Counted from the first letter of the stretch, positions 1 to 9,440 are shown. The stretch is DNA of 64,000 nucleotides from Coprococcus comes ATCC 27758 (GCF_025149785.1 NZ_CP102277.1:434001-498000), one strand, 5' to 3'. Notes: a model not told the origin generated them from the sequence alone. Numbers and translations are program-made.

Positions 1-2
1 TG

Positions 3-3000
3 TATGGAGCACAAAAAACCAATAATGGACCCAAACACAATGCAACTGTACCAGATCCCAATACATATAGGAAAGCAGTAGGAGAAATTAGAAAGATTAT
101 AAAGAATTATGTCATAGATGCAGATTTAGATTTAATAGAAGATTCTATATATGGTTCACAAAATGTCTGGTATGAATTGTTAGAAGAAACAAATGACTTT
201 TCTGATGCATATCATTATGTGTTAGTAACTAAAACTATCAGCAATATAAATGTTAAAGGATTATTTAGTAGAAAATGGGATTTGGTTATCGATTTTGATT
301 ATGATTCTGATGTGACTGGATTGGAAAAAGAATATACAAAAATATGTGGTGTGGTTCCTTGGATTAGAATGTTGACCAAAACGGAAGCAAATAGAAAATT
401 TTCAATATCTAATTTACCCTATTGGATTATGGCAAATGGATGTGCTGATGATCCTGATACTATAATTGATGAAAGTAGGTGGAAGAGTAAGTATGGTCGT
501 TATTTGTCCGATGTATTAGAAAAATTTCATGAAATGTATACAAAACCTGTCAAAGTATTCATATATCCTATTGACAATGAAAAAAATCTAGAAAGGGTTG
601 TTGAAGCATTCGATGATGTATATGAATCGGGTGATGATGCGGATTATTATGTGCTGTCAGCACAGGGGGAGTATAGTCGTATTGATAATGGAAATTTTAG
701 GATTCTTCCACTCAAATTCAAAGAATTTTGTGATAATTTATTGATTCATTATGAAGCGGATAGATTTATTGCAAAATCTTATGAAAATCAATTACCTACT
801 GTAAATAAGGAGATGGTACTTATTTCGGAAGCATTTGCGGCAGAATTAAGAGACTCATTTGAAGTGGTGTATGTAGGTGTAGATAGACAAGAGGAGTATG
901 ATGCGACTAAAACTTCGAGAAACTATTTTTATCGCGGAGATATTCCGATTAGCTGGTATGGTTTAAATCATAATTTTGATGTTGTAAGAAAAATTAAAAC
1001 TTCTATTATTGATAAAATAAAGACGGATATGCAAGATAGAGGTAGATTGTTGAAAAGGGTGTGTTATGAACCAGGTGTAGGAGGAACTACACTTATGAGA
1101 AGGATTGCATGGGAATTGAGAGAACAGTATCCTACGATGATATTACAAAAGTATAATGAGCAAACAGCTAAAAATATTCAGAAAGTATATGATATTACAC
1201 ATAATCAGATATTAATTATGGTGGATAATAACGATGTAGAACTTGAAGAAGCTAAGAATTTGCAAGTAGAACTTAAAAAGATGGGATTTTCTTTTGTAAT
1301 ATGTTATTTTGAACGTAAACTGAAAGGAATGCATTCGGAAAGTGGAGCAATATATGATGTGGTACAATCGCTAAATAGGGTAGAAGCCTTAGAAATGAAA
1401 AATAAATTGCAATATTATATTGAAGAGCAAGCGATAGAAGATAGATTAAATTCTATAATTGAAAGTATGGAAAAAGAGGAAAAGACTCCTTTTATTATGG
1501 CTATGTATACTTTTAACGAAAATTTTGCAGGTATAAAACCATACATATATAATTACTTGGAACATATGAATCCACAAATTAGAAAAATGATATTTGCAGT
1601 ATCACTTGCTGATTATGGAAATACGGCGATTGATGTTCAGTTTTTTATGGATTTATTTCAAGATGATACAATTGAAGATTTTATTGTTGAGTCAATGCCG
1701 GGAGTTAATGAATTAGTAAAAATAGAGAAGAAAAATGGAAAAGATCAGATAAGGATAAGGTATCATTTGTTTGCAAACGAAATATTGAGGCAAATGTCAT
1801 TGGGAAAAGATGCAAAGGAAATATCGTTCTTAAATTTGGTTGATGATATTCTTGTGTTTATAGAGGATTCTCGAAATGGGAAAATAACAATAAATCAAAA
1901 TACATTATCGCTTATGCGTAGTTTATTTATTACAAGAAATGCAGATGTAGATGCTGAAAAACCAGTGTTCTCGCCATTGATTGAAAAGTTGAAAGACGAG
2001 CATAAGGTGGTTTCTGATGGAAAATATGATGATACTAATGATGCAATTATTAGTATATTCAATAAATTGGTGGAGACATATCCAGAAGAACCACATTTTA
2101 CAGCACATTTGGCAAGATTTTATTTCTATATTGATAAAAACTATGATAAAGGATTTGCGAATATTGATGCTGCTATTGCATTATCGGAGAGCACTTATGG
2201 ATATGTAGATCCTTTATTGTACCATATGAAAGCTATGGGATATTCTTCAAGAATTAGTAATAAATATATAAAGGATTTAGTAAGAGCTATAAATGATAAT
2301 TCTGAAAAAGAAAAAATAAACCTTATAAATCAAATTGAAAATGACGCTCAAGAGGCATTTAAATTGTATGAATTAGTTCGAAAGTCCAATGTTGGTATTG
2401 CCGGTCATGTTTCAGAAATTTATATGTGTATCAATGTTGCTAACGCTATAAAACGGGTATTAGAAGAATCAGGGGAAAGTTTTAGCAATTATCTCCTTCA
2501 AAGTGATGGTGATTGGGTGATGAAATATGTAGATCGTGCAACGGATTTATGGGAAGAAGTGAAGAAAATAGCACCCGAAACAAACTCTGAAGAATTAGAA
2601 CAATTAGAGATAAGGATTAAGCAGTTAACAAGTGATTTGGAAGGTACCATATCATTATGGGAAGATTATGTGAATAGTGATACAACGATTGATAAAACGC
2701 AGGCTAGAAGAATTTTGGCACATGCATATATTAAACAGATGGAGAATGGAAGCAAAAAAGATGAGCAAGATGTTTTGAAAAAAATTATTAAATTAATGGA
2801 AGATAATATGGTTGTAGAGAGTCAGCATACAGGTAATATAAGATTGTGGTTTGATGCTATATGTAAATATAAAGTAGAAAATCAAGAAACGCTTATTATG
2901 GATGCGATTAATAAACTCAATAGATGGATTTCATTAACAGATTCAGTAGAGGCACATTATTATAGATTTGTGCTAAAATTTATTCAAGCAATAAATGGTA

Positions 3001-3719
3001 GTATTCTAGCTGAGTCAGAATTACCCAAGTTGTTAAGAGAACTAAAACAAAAATCCATGAATTTGTATAATAGAACGGTGCCTCAACATTGGCTTGTTAA
3101 TGAGGGTACTGGCTTGTCAATGCTATATTCAAACTCAAGGAGCAAGAAGAATGCAATTTCAGAAGAAGAAATGGCAAAAAAAATGCGATTGATTGTCGGA
3201 AGAATAAGTAACAATTATGTCAATGAAAGCCATGCATATATAAATTATCATGGTACAGAAATATATTTTAATCCATCTGCAACAAAGGGAGAAATAGACA
3301 AAAGTAAAATTAATCAGAGAGTTAAATTCGGAATTGGTTTTAGTTACGATGGTCCGCGAGCATATAATAGTTCAATTCAATTGATGGGAAAGGAAGATGT
3401 TGAGGAAGTGCGAAATATTGAGACAGGGATGATTATAAAATGTGAAGTGATAAAGAATGTTGCTTTTTTTACGCAAGTGCGACTTGTAGGTTATTCAGAA
3501 GAGGTTGGAAGTATACACATAGATGAATTAAGTAATCCTTTTAATAGAAATCATAGACCATCAATAGGAAGTGTTTTTGAGGTGAAGGTACTTAATCAAA
3601 AATTTGATAATAAAACCCAAAGAAACATATGGATGTTGACGATGAATGTTTCAGGAAGTAGTGATGAGGAACGAGAAGAAACAGCGATGGCAAAGGCACT
3701 AAAAAATATAAAATTGTAA
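3..3719 (+). CDS. SAMD9-like STAND NTPase, 5' end outside window
   Basis: The reading frame is open from base 3, so the gene begins upstream of the window; a TTG at 177 is not its start. A P-loop variant with residues PGVGGTTL lies at 1071-1097; the usual lysine is replaced, as I recall for the SAMD9 family. A Walker B-like strand (ILIMVDNND) is at 1209-1236. A helical stretch with tetratricopeptide character covers roughly 2050-2950, and a C-terminal OB-fold-like segment roughly 3190-3660. This order (N-terminal effector region, STAND-type NTPase, TPR, OB fold) matches bacterial relatives of the vertebrate antiviral protein SAMD9, which are predicted defence proteins. The part before the P-loop may be SIR2-like or another effector, but I cannot fix it. 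The gene is visibly A+T-rich compared with the core genes downstream, suggesting transfer. Family call is moderately sure; function is inferred. Confidence 0.7.
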   Translation, partial: YGAQKTNNGPKHNATVPDPNTYRKAVGEIRKIIKNYVIDADLDLIEDSIYGSQNVWYELLEETNDFSDAYHYVLVTKTISNINVKGLFSRKWDLVIDFDYDSDVTGLEKEYTKICGVVPWIRMLTKTEANRKFSISNLPYWIMANGCADDPDTIIDESRWKSKYGRYLSDVLEKFHEMYTKPVKVFIYPIDNEKNLERVVEAFDDVYESGDDADYYVLSAQGEYSRIDNGNFRILPLKFKEFCDNLLIHYEADRFIAKSYENQLPTVNKEMVLISEAFAAELRDSFEVVYVGVDRQEEYDATKTSRNYFYRGDIPISWYGLNHNFDVVRKIKTSIIDKIKTDMQDRGRLLKRVCYEPGVGGTTLMRRIAWELREQYPTMILQKYNEQTAKNIQKVYDITHNQILIMVDNNDVELEEAKNLQVELKKMGFSFVICYFERKLKGMHSESGAIYDVVQSLNRVEALEMKNKLQYYIEEQAIEDRLNSIIESMEKEEKTPFIMAMYTFNENFAGIKPYIYNYLEHMNPQIRKMIFAVSLADYGNTAIDVQFFMDLFQDDTIEDFIVESMPGVNELVKIEKKNGKDQIRIRYHLFANEILRQMSLGKDAKEISFLNLVDDILVFIEDSRNGKITINQNTLSLMRSLFITRNADVDAEKPVFSPLIEKLKDEHKVVSDGKYDDTNDAIISIFNKLVETYPEEPHFTAHLARFYFYIDKNYDKGFANIDAAIALSESTYGYVDPLLYHMKAMGYSSRISNKYIKDLVRAINDNSEKEKINLINQIENDAQEAFKLYELVRKSNVGIAGHVSEIYMCINVANAIKRVLEESGESFSNYLLQSDGDWVMKYVDRATDLWEEVKKIAPETNSEELEQLEIRIKQLTSDLEGTISLWEDYVNSDTTIDKTQARRILAHAYIKQMENGSKKDEQDVLKKIIKLMEDNMVVESQHTGNIRLWFDAICKYKVENQETLIMDAINKLNRWISLTDSVEAHYYRFVLKFIQAINGSILAESELPKLLRELKQKSMNLYNRTVPQHWLVNEGTGLSMLYSNSRSKKNAISEEEMAKKMRLIVGRISNNYVNESHAYINYHGTEIYFNPSATKGEIDKSKINQRVKFGIGFSYDGPRAYNSSIQLMGKEDVEEVRNIETGMIIKCEVIKNVAFFTQVRLVGYSEEVGSIHIDELSNPFNRNHRPSIGSVFEVKVLNQKFDNKTQRNIWMLTMNVSGSSDEEREETAMAKALKNIKL

Positions 3720-3843
3720 ATACATTAAATGAGGAAACCCTAATTCCACTAATGTCATTAACTTAAGAAAATTTATAACAGCCAGCTAACCATTTTGGCT
3801 TCTCGTTGAAGCGAGTATTCGGGTAAAAATATGGTGTGGTATG

Positions 3844-3848
3844 TAGTT
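3844..3848. repeat. Target duplication TAGTT, left copy
   Basis: Five bases TAGTT directly before the left IS21 end; the same five follow the right end at 6412-6416. Confidence 0.7.
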
Positions 3849-3937
3849 TGAATATTACGGTGCGGCAGAGCCGCCAGTCCGGTGTGGCGAGAGCCACCTG
3901 TCCGGACTAACGGAGCCACCTCAGTTTGTTTATTAAG

Positions 3938-4714
3938 TTACTTTGCCATTGCTGGATCCAGTCCATATACTTCTCTCATAGAGAGGTCTTTAGCTGGGTC
4001 AACACTTTCAATATCGATTTTATAGGAATCATACGAAATACGATCCATGATAGCATCGGCAAGAGTACTTTCACCATCACAGATTTGCTGGTACCATTCA
4101 CTTTCACGGAACTGAGAACAAAAGATTGTTGAAGATTTTTTACGTCTTTTATGTATCAGTTCAAAAAGATTTCTGGCTTCAGCTTCGGTCAGTTTAAGAA
4201 GCAGCCACTCATCAAGGATCAGTACTATTGGCTTGGTATATTTCTTCAGGACATTCGAGAAAGTTCCATTGTCCCTGGCAGCCTGTAAGTCCAATAATAG
4301 ATCAGGAAGCCGTACATACCGTACTGAGTAATAGTGCTTGCATGCTTCCATGCCAAAGGCACAGGCCATATAAGTTTTACCACTTCCGGTTGCTCCAGTA
4401 ATAAAGATGTTCCGGTATTCTGTAATGTATTCACAGGTTGCCAGACGGTTGATTAGTGCTTTGTTCAGCTTTCGTCCAGAATGGTAATCGATCGCTGCGA
4501 TGCTGGCATCTGGCTGTTCAAACTCAGCCTGGCGGATCAGCCTTTTCAGACGATTGTTTTTACGGTTGCTATACTCGACATCAACAAGCATACCGAAGCG
4601 ATCTTCGAATGGAACTTCCTTCATTGCAGGATCATCCATCTGGATGCGGAATGCATCTGCCATAGCAGTCAGACGCATTTCAATAAGTTTATCGATTGTA
4701 CTTTGATTTGTCAT
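3938..4714 (-). CDS. istB: IS21-family helper ATPase IstB
   Basis: 258 residues, the usual length for IstB, the AAA+ ATPase that assists the IstA transposase in target selection. Walker A (GATGSGKT) is at residues 107-114 and Walker B (VLILDEW) ends near residue 170. The start codon overlaps the istA stop by four bases, so the two are translationally coupled. No frameshift or stop disturbs the gene. Confidence 0.95.
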   Translation of the reverse strand: MTNQSTIDKLIEMRLTAMADAFRIQMDDPAMKEVPFEDRFGMLVDVEYSNRKNNRLKRLIRQAEFEQPDASIAAIDYHSGRKLNKALINRLATCEYITEYRNIFITGATGSGKTYMACAFGMEACKHYYSVRYVRLPDLLLDLQAARDNGTFSNVLKKYTKPIVLILDEWLLLKLTEAEARNLFELIHKRRKKSSTIFCSQFRESEWYQQICDGESTLADAIMDRISYDSYKIDIESVDPAKDLSMREVYGLDPAMAK

Positions 4715-6255
4715 GATTGTTTACCTCCATAGTATTTGGCTCCTCTGGTTATGCCGTGTGGTTTTTCTACTTGAGATGATTCTGATTCGGTATCAGGTGC
4801 ATCCTTTGTTGCAACCAATAGATTTTTGATACTTTTATAGCTGGGTTTACCGGAATAAGAGAGCGCCTTAGCGCAGACCTGTTCCAGCTTTTCTGGCGAA
4901 TATTTTTCTGCCAGTTTCAGTAATCCCATGCAGCTTCTGTAGGATTGCTGTTCAATCCTGCCGGAGGTAAGTATTGCATCGACAACCTTACTTGTGTTAA
5001 TTCCAATCGAATCAGCCCACTTACGGAACCGGTCACCGTTCCATTCCAGATATTTCTGGTGTTCCTGCGGCATATGTTCTGTCACTGTAGAATACTGACT
5101 GCTTCTTCCATAGAGTCGTCTGTGAGAGGCAATACGATTGTGATTATAAAATATTTCAACCGTTGTATCTGTTATACGCACATCAACTTTATTTTTGATA
5201 TACTGATAAGGCACGGAGTAGAACATTCTGTCTACTGCGATGTGATAGTTAAACTGGACGGTGGCTTGTTTCCACTCAGCCAGTTCAAAAGGTGTAGCAG
5301 GCAACGGAGCCAGTAATGGCATTTCTTCCCCAAGAAATAAACTGAGTCTGCTACATTCCTTTTTCTGGAATTTACGGGCGTTGTAGGCATCCAGTTTTTC
5401 ACGGATTGAAGCATTCAATTCTGCAAGAGAGAAAAACTGTTCATTGCGAAGGGCTGCTGTTATCCATGTGGATATCTTTCCTACCGATCCCTCTACATTC
5501 GGTTTATCTTTGGGTTTCCGGACTCTGGCCGGAAGGATGGCAAGATTGTAATGTTCTGCCATCTCATGATAAGTTGTGTTTAAGGCAGTGTTGTACCAGT
5601 CACTCTTTTTATGATTCACTGCGGTTGTGCAGTTATCAGAAACGAGCATAGGTGTGACACCGCCAAAGAAATCAAACATCTGGATATGAGCTTTGATCCA
5701 GTTGTCAGTTTTCTCATTCATATATGCTTTTACAAAAGCATACTGACTGTAAGTTAATACACCTACAAATATCCATGCATCTGTTATTTCTCCGGTGTCC
5801 GGATCAATGATGTGAGCAGGGTCACCTGCCCAGTCAACTTCAATCTGTTCACCTGGTTTTCTAGGGATATGCATGGTAGCCCTGCGTTTTTCTTCATCCT
5901 TCTGGATGTAGTAGCAGAACTGAGAATACATTAGAGGCTCTTCGCTGTTCATGCGGCACTCCTCACAGTATTCTACCCAGAGAAGCTTTTTGTTTACGCC
6001 GTTCCGCAGAAGTTCTTTGCGGATGTAGTTAAAGTTTGGCATACGTTTATTCGTTGCCGACTTATCTTTAGGAAACATCAGCTCCTCTAGTGCACTGTCG
6101 GTCATGTCAAAATCCAGCGGCCATGAAAGATTGATTTCCGCTGCTTTTTTCAAAACCTTGGCGACTGTGTTTCTGGATACACCGCAACTCTGTGCGATGT
6201 TCCTCTCACTGAATCCTAAGCTTTTCAAGCGTAGGATTTCACGATACTTGGTCAT
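4711..6255 (-). CDS. istA: IS21-family transposase IstA
   Basis: 514 residues, full length for IstA, which cuts and joins the element ends. An N-terminal helix-turn-helix (about residues 10-40, SERNIAQSCGVSRNT) precedes an rve-type integrase core. The catalytic triad can be read as D141 (VDWAGD), D207 (LVSDN) and E255 (KPNVEG). A good ribosome binding site (AGGAGG, complement of bases just above 6255) supports the ATG. Followed by istB with a four-base overlap. Confidence 0.95.
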   Translation of the reverse strand: MTKYREILRLKSLGFSERNIAQSCGVSRNTVAKVLKKAAEINLSWPLDFDMTDSALEELMFPKDKSATNKRMPNFNYIRKELLRNGVNKKLLWVEYCEECRMNSEEPLMYSQFCYYIQKDEEKRRATMHIPRKPGEQIEVDWAGDPAHIIDPDTGEITDAWIFVGVLTYSQYAFVKAYMNEKTDNWIKAHIQMFDFFGGVTPMLVSDNCTTAVNHKKSDWYNTALNTTYHEMAEHYNLAILPARVRKPKDKPNVEGSVGKISTWITAALRNEQFFSLAELNASIREKLDAYNARKFQKKECSRLSLFLGEEMPLLAPLPATPFELAEWKQATVQFNYHIAVDRMFYSVPYQYIKNKVDVRITDTTVEIFYNHNRIASHRRLYGRSSQYSTVTEHMPQEHQKYLEWNGDRFRKWADSIGINTSKVVDAILTSGRIEQQSYRSCMGLLKLAEKYSPEKLEQVCAKALSYSGKPSYKSIKNLLVATKDAPDTESESSQVEKPHGITRGAKYYGGKQS

Positions 6256-6430
6256 AACTTACGACCTCCTTTATCTGTATTCACACCAAGGGTGTGTCTT
6301 TACAGTATAAAGGAAATATATGTAATAGAGCCCAATAAGGTGGCTCTGAATTACCGGAATATATGGCTCTCAAAGTCCGGACAGGTGGCTCAGAGAGCCC
6401 CGGAATAATCATAGTTGATATGCAACCTAT

Positions 6431-6449
6431 TTTTACACCTTTTGCGGAC
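6431..6449. repeat. Putative attachment site, left copy
   Basis: 19 bases identical to 12645-12663. It lies 15 bases beyond the IS21 target duplication, so the IS landed right beside an existing element boundary. Confidence 0.7.
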
Positions 6450-6503
6450 AGCCTTATACTTTTAGACAAACTTGGATATTGTTGAAAGCGTGTTCTCTGA
6501 ATA

Positions 6504-6543
6504 TCCGGGATACTGCATGAAAGCAGATCCCGGAATTTTTTTT
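6504..6543 (+). terminator. Rho-independent terminator
   Basis: A G+C-rich stem (TCCGGGATACTGC pairing with GCAGATCCCGGA, one bulged base) is followed by eight T residues on the plus strand. It would stop transcripts entering the element from the left; it also lies just past the end of the convergent AIPR gene. Confidence 0.8.
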
Positions 6544-6578
6544 AGATATATTGTAGAATGTTATTCTTTGTTTAAAGA

Positions 6579-8417
6579 TTATATATCTTCAAGTGATGCA
6601 TAAATGTTATTAATTTTTTCTTCTATTTCATACCAATCTGTTTTTAAGATTTCATAATAATTCTGATCATTCTTCAAGAAGTTAGTTTCGTTAATTGAAT
6701 TATCTCCTCTACGAACAGTTTGATAATATCTAAAGCCAGATAAAATTATTACAGTAAAAAGATCAGATAAAGTTTTTTCATAGAGATCTTTGTTCCTAAA
6801 TAATGATTTTGGCAATAAATAGCTAATCTCACCTAAATCGGAAAATAAATCATACAAATGGTTTTCATAAGATTTATTTTCTGAACAATGTTCAAAAAAT
6901 TCTCTAAGTTTCTCGGTGTCAAGATTACCATTTTTAAATCGTGTAGCTAATGCAACAAATGCGATACATATGGTTCTCGCATTATGTGCAAAAGCTATAG
7001 GGGATATAATGTCCTTTTCATGTTGTTTATCAAATTCTTTAACATATTTTTTCCTGAAAAAATAATCTATGTATAGAAGTTCCTTTACAATGGAAGCTAT
7101 TTGACCTTGGTTTTTATCAAATACTGGTGCGTAAAATCTTTCTTCATATAATGATGAAGGCTTACTTCTACTTGAGGCAGGTAATTGAAAGACTCCCGCT
7201 AGGCATAATTTTCCAACTTGAGCAAGATCTGTATTACAATAATCTTCTCTGAAATCTTTAGGAACACTTTCACCGCGTTTAGTCTGATAGAAAATGCCTA
7301 CCTCTCGCATAGAATTGCAAAATCGAATTTGTTCTGATGCGTTAGCTTTTAAATCAATTTTTTTGATTGGTTTTTGTGAATTTGTAGCTTTAGCGATTTC
7401 CAAAATAAAATCATTTTTTTCATCAGTATTTTCTCCCATTGCGCGGATAATTTTACATGGTAGAAAAAGATCTTTCTCTTTTGTTATTTCTTTATTTTTG
7501 TGAATTAATGTTGTGGTTTGACCACCATTTACAATAGAAAAATCTTTTAAATGTACGATTTTTCCGTCTACTCTAAAATCGTCGCATACGATGGTGATAC
7601 CATTATTTCTAAACCAAAATTGGTCCGGATCATGTTCTATTGTGTCGTTTATAGATTTATCAATATCCCTTTTTTTAATATAATAACGAAGATTTCTGGA
7701 TAATAAATTAGTGCTATGGAGTGCATATAATTCCTTAATAGAAAATGCAGACACATTGACAATAACGGCATCTTCACCATATTCTAAAGCATTATTAGCT
7801 GCATCGATTTTGATTATACCGCCTTCTACAGATGGTCTCCTTGATTCTAATTCTTTTATTTCTTCGATAATATCATCTACATATAGAAGAGAAACTTCAA
7901 ATTTATCATTGTCTTGAAATTGTTCTTTTACAATTTTTTCGATACGATCAGTTCTTATTCTGTTTTTCTTAGCACTAGTATAAAAAACAAATCTAATTTT
8001 TGATTCATCACCAATTTCAGCGTTTAATGATAAAAAACGTCTTTGTACGGTAGCGTTTACGTTTTGATATTCACCTTGTTCCATATCCTTATAAAAAAGT
8101 ATTATTTTCTGTATTGCGTCTCTTACATTGTCATATGTAATAGTTTTATAATATTTCGATTGAACAAGGATAAGATTATCTGCTTCTGAATTGGGATCAA
8201 GTAATAATGCATCAACCCCACCATCATATTGACCATCAACGATAACTTCAGAAATGGTTTGTTCTGTAAAATCTAAAGCAGGATTTTTGTAATAATTAGC
8301 CCTGACACAAAGAGCAGTAAAAACATATTCATCTGTTTTATCCCTTAATAGAGGATAATCTCTTTTCATAGCAGCTATTTTTTCTTGAAGATAGACATAA
8401 GCTTCAGTTGTTGACAT
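6579..8417 (-). CDS. AIPR-family putative phage-resistance protein
   Basis: 612 residues. The N-terminal part (about 1-200) has the signature of a Mrr-like PD-(D/E)xK nuclease: E57, D69 in GGVDALLLD, and the Q86-S-K88 triad in LVQSKYY. From about residue 215 the AIPR domain follows, with its hallmark stretch FWFRNNGITI and then IVNGGQTT near residue 300. AIPR proteins are linked to abortive infection and phage resistance, and similar nuclease-AIPR fusions occur alone in defence islands. It is the only cargo gene of the 6431-12663 element. It has its own promoter (8450-8478) and a GGGGGA ribosome binding site. Its target is unknown; it could also be part of a restriction-type system whose other parts are absent here. 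Confidence 0.85.
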   Translation of the reverse strand: MSTTEAYVYLQEKIAAMKRDYPLLRDKTDEYVFTALCVRANYYKNPALDFTEQTISEVIVDGQYDGGVDALLLDPNSEADNLILVQSKYYKTITYDNVRDAIQKIILFYKDMEQGEYQNVNATVQRRFLSLNAEIGDESKIRFVFYTSAKKNRIRTDRIEKIVKEQFQDNDKFEVSLLYVDDIIEEIKELESRRPSVEGGIIKIDAANNALEYGEDAVIVNVSAFSIKELYALHSTNLLSRNLRYYIKKRDIDKSINDTIEHDPDQFWFRNNGITIVCDDFRVDGKIVHLKDFSIVNGGQTTTLIHKNKEITKEKDLFLPCKIIRAMGENTDEKNDFILEIAKATNSQKPIKKIDLKANASEQIRFCNSMREVGIFYQTKRGESVPKDFREDYCNTDLAQVGKLCLAGVFQLPASSRSKPSSLYEERFYAPVFDKNQGQIASIVKELLYIDYFFRKKYVKEFDKQHEKDIISPIAFAHNARTICIAFVALATRFKNGNLDTEKLREFFEHCSENKSYENHLYDLFSDLGEISYLLPKSLFRNKDLYEKTLSDLFTVIILSGFRYYQTVRRGDNSINETNFLKNDQNYYEILKTDWYEIEEKINNIYASLEDI

Positions 8418-8449
8418 GACAAAATTCCCCCAATTTTGACTTTTCTTTT

Positions 8450-8478
8450 ATTGTATCATACTGGTATATCTAGATCAA
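8450..8478 (-). promoter_or_regulatory. Sigma-A-type promoter of the AIPR gene
   Basis: On the minus strand TTGATC, a 17-base spacer and TACAAT lie about 33 bases above the ATG. The IS3 remnant begins only ten bases further upstream. Confidence 0.65.
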
Positions 8479-8488
8479 GAAATGGTAA

Positions 8489-8719
8489 ATTATAGATGGA
8501 AAAAGCCGTTGGGCTGACAACATCATGATTGAGCGATGGTTCCGCAGCTTCAAGTATGAAGAAGCTTATCTGACGCTGTATAACAACATCAAGGAAGCCA
8601 GAGCTGCTATTGGACGATATGTCCACACCTATAACTTTGAAAGATGCCATTCTGCCCTTGATTACAAAACACCGGCTGAATGCTACTGCCCGGCAATGCT
8701 TTTGCCGTATGCAGCTTAA
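8489..8719 (+). pseudogene. IS3-family transposase remnant (OrfB C-terminus)
   Basis: The frame reads IIDGKSRWADNIMIERWF and continues through LKYEEAYL-like and YVHTYNFERCHSALDYKTP sequence to a stop at 8719. These are the last ~75 residues of an IS3/IS150-type integrase core, including the region of the third catalytic acid. The stop at 8486 and absence of the rest of the gene show that it is a fragment. It abuts the AIPR promoter. Confidence 0.85.
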
Positions 8720-9197
8720 TGCATATATGGATCTGGGGAGTGTTCCATTATCCGCCCCATGTTCCTTGTTACTTATCAACCATATCAGTTCATTATAAAA
8801 ATCTAAGCATTTTATAATGAACTGATATATGTAACTGGGCAGGGGAGAAACTCCCCCCTTAAAATAGTATGGGATTTGGTGTAACTGGAAGTTCGAAGAG
8901 AGAAAGGCCTCGCGAAGGTTCCATACAATTCGAAAACAGGAAAAAATATAATCGTACAGTTTGAACGAAAAAAGTCTCATGATCATGAGCGAAAAAGAAA
9001 GTATAATTTATTAGGCGATAGAATGGCATATGTGAATTGAATGACTGATAATTCTGATGTCGAAAGAAAAATGATGCAATGATACTATGGATAAATACCG
9101 TGTCAGCCATAAAATCAATTCTACGTTAAAAACATACCGTCTAGACAGCTATTTTTTAAGCTATCATTTGAAAGACATATATAATATATAGGCTCAA
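8720..9197. other. Gene-free stretch with palindromes
   Basis: No convincing gene in 478 bases. It contains a 19-bp perfect inverted repeat with a 9-base loop (8782-8828) and a 14-base perfect palindrome CTCATGATCATGAG around 8976. The rest is A+T-rich sequence, probably debris of the IS3 insertion plus upstream region of the next small frame. Confidence 0.5.
8782..8828. repeat. Perfect 19-bp inverted repeat
   Basis: ATATCAGTTCATTATAAAA at 8782-8800 is exactly complementary to 8810-8828 with a 9-base loop. It lacks a T-run, so it is not a normal terminator. It may be an IS end, a protein-binding palindrome or a recombination site. Confidence 0.6.
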
Positions 9198-9222
9198 ATG
9201 GTGAAAGTGCCCATTTGGGCCT
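9190..9222 (+). terminator. Hairpin, possible terminator or attenuator
   Basis: TAGGCTCAAATGG pairs with CCATTTGGGCCTA (one G-T pair) and is followed by a short T-rich run. It overlaps the first possible ATG (9198) of the next small frame. Confidence 0.45.
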
Positions 9223-9230
9223 ATTATTGT

Positions 9231-9437
9231 ATGAATTCATGTGTACAACCAGAGCAAGATCCACCCGTGTATTACAGTATTGTCATTTTGACAATTTTGT
9301 ATTACTTACGAGTAGCAGACTTGATGGAGATAACGTCCCCATACCCACGTGAAAATATAATTGCCGGCAATTACATTTTAGCAGATATGCAAGCATATCT
9401 GGATAAGAATTACAGACAACAAAATAATGAAATTTGA
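9231..9437 (+). CDS. Small hypothetical protein of the integrative element
   Basis: 68 residues from the ATG at 9231; an earlier ATG at 9198 lies inside a hairpin and is less likely. The sequence is not recognised. It has a hydrophobic stretch (YYSIVILTILYYLRVADL) and a charged C-terminus. No strong ribosome binding site is visible, so coding is uncertain. A hairpin with a T-run follows immediately. Confidence 0.35.
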   Translation: MNSCVQPEQDPPVYYSIVILTILYYLRVADLMEITSPYPRENIIAGNYILADMQAYLDKNYRQQNNEI

Positions 9438-9440
9438 TAA

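Larger units (their letters stand above)
3849..6411 (-). mobile_element. Complete IS21-family insertion sequence
   Basis: Two genes, istA and istB, read on the minus strand. The left end begins TGAATATTACGG and the right end is the complement of TGATTATTCCGG, a clear terminal inverted repeat starting with TGA. Inside each end an 18-bp motif (3891-3908 and 6374-6391) is perfectly inverted, as expected for the multiple transposase sites of IS21 elements. The flanks carry the same 5 bases, TAGTT, at 3844-3848 and 6412-6416, which I read as the target duplication. Both genes look intact, so the element may be active or recently inserted. It sits between the SAMD9-like gene and the left attachment repeat at 6431. 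Confidence 0.88.

Noticed and set aside
177-3719. TTG at 177 as gene start
   Set aside because: The frame is open and protein-like back to base 3; there is no ribosome binding site at 177.
3926-6310. Plus-strand frames across the IS21 element
   Set aside because: They are shadows of istA and istB.
8456-8986. 176-residue minus-strand frame
   Set aside because: It runs through the IS3 remnant and palindromes, has no ribosome site, and the plus-strand transposase match explains the region.
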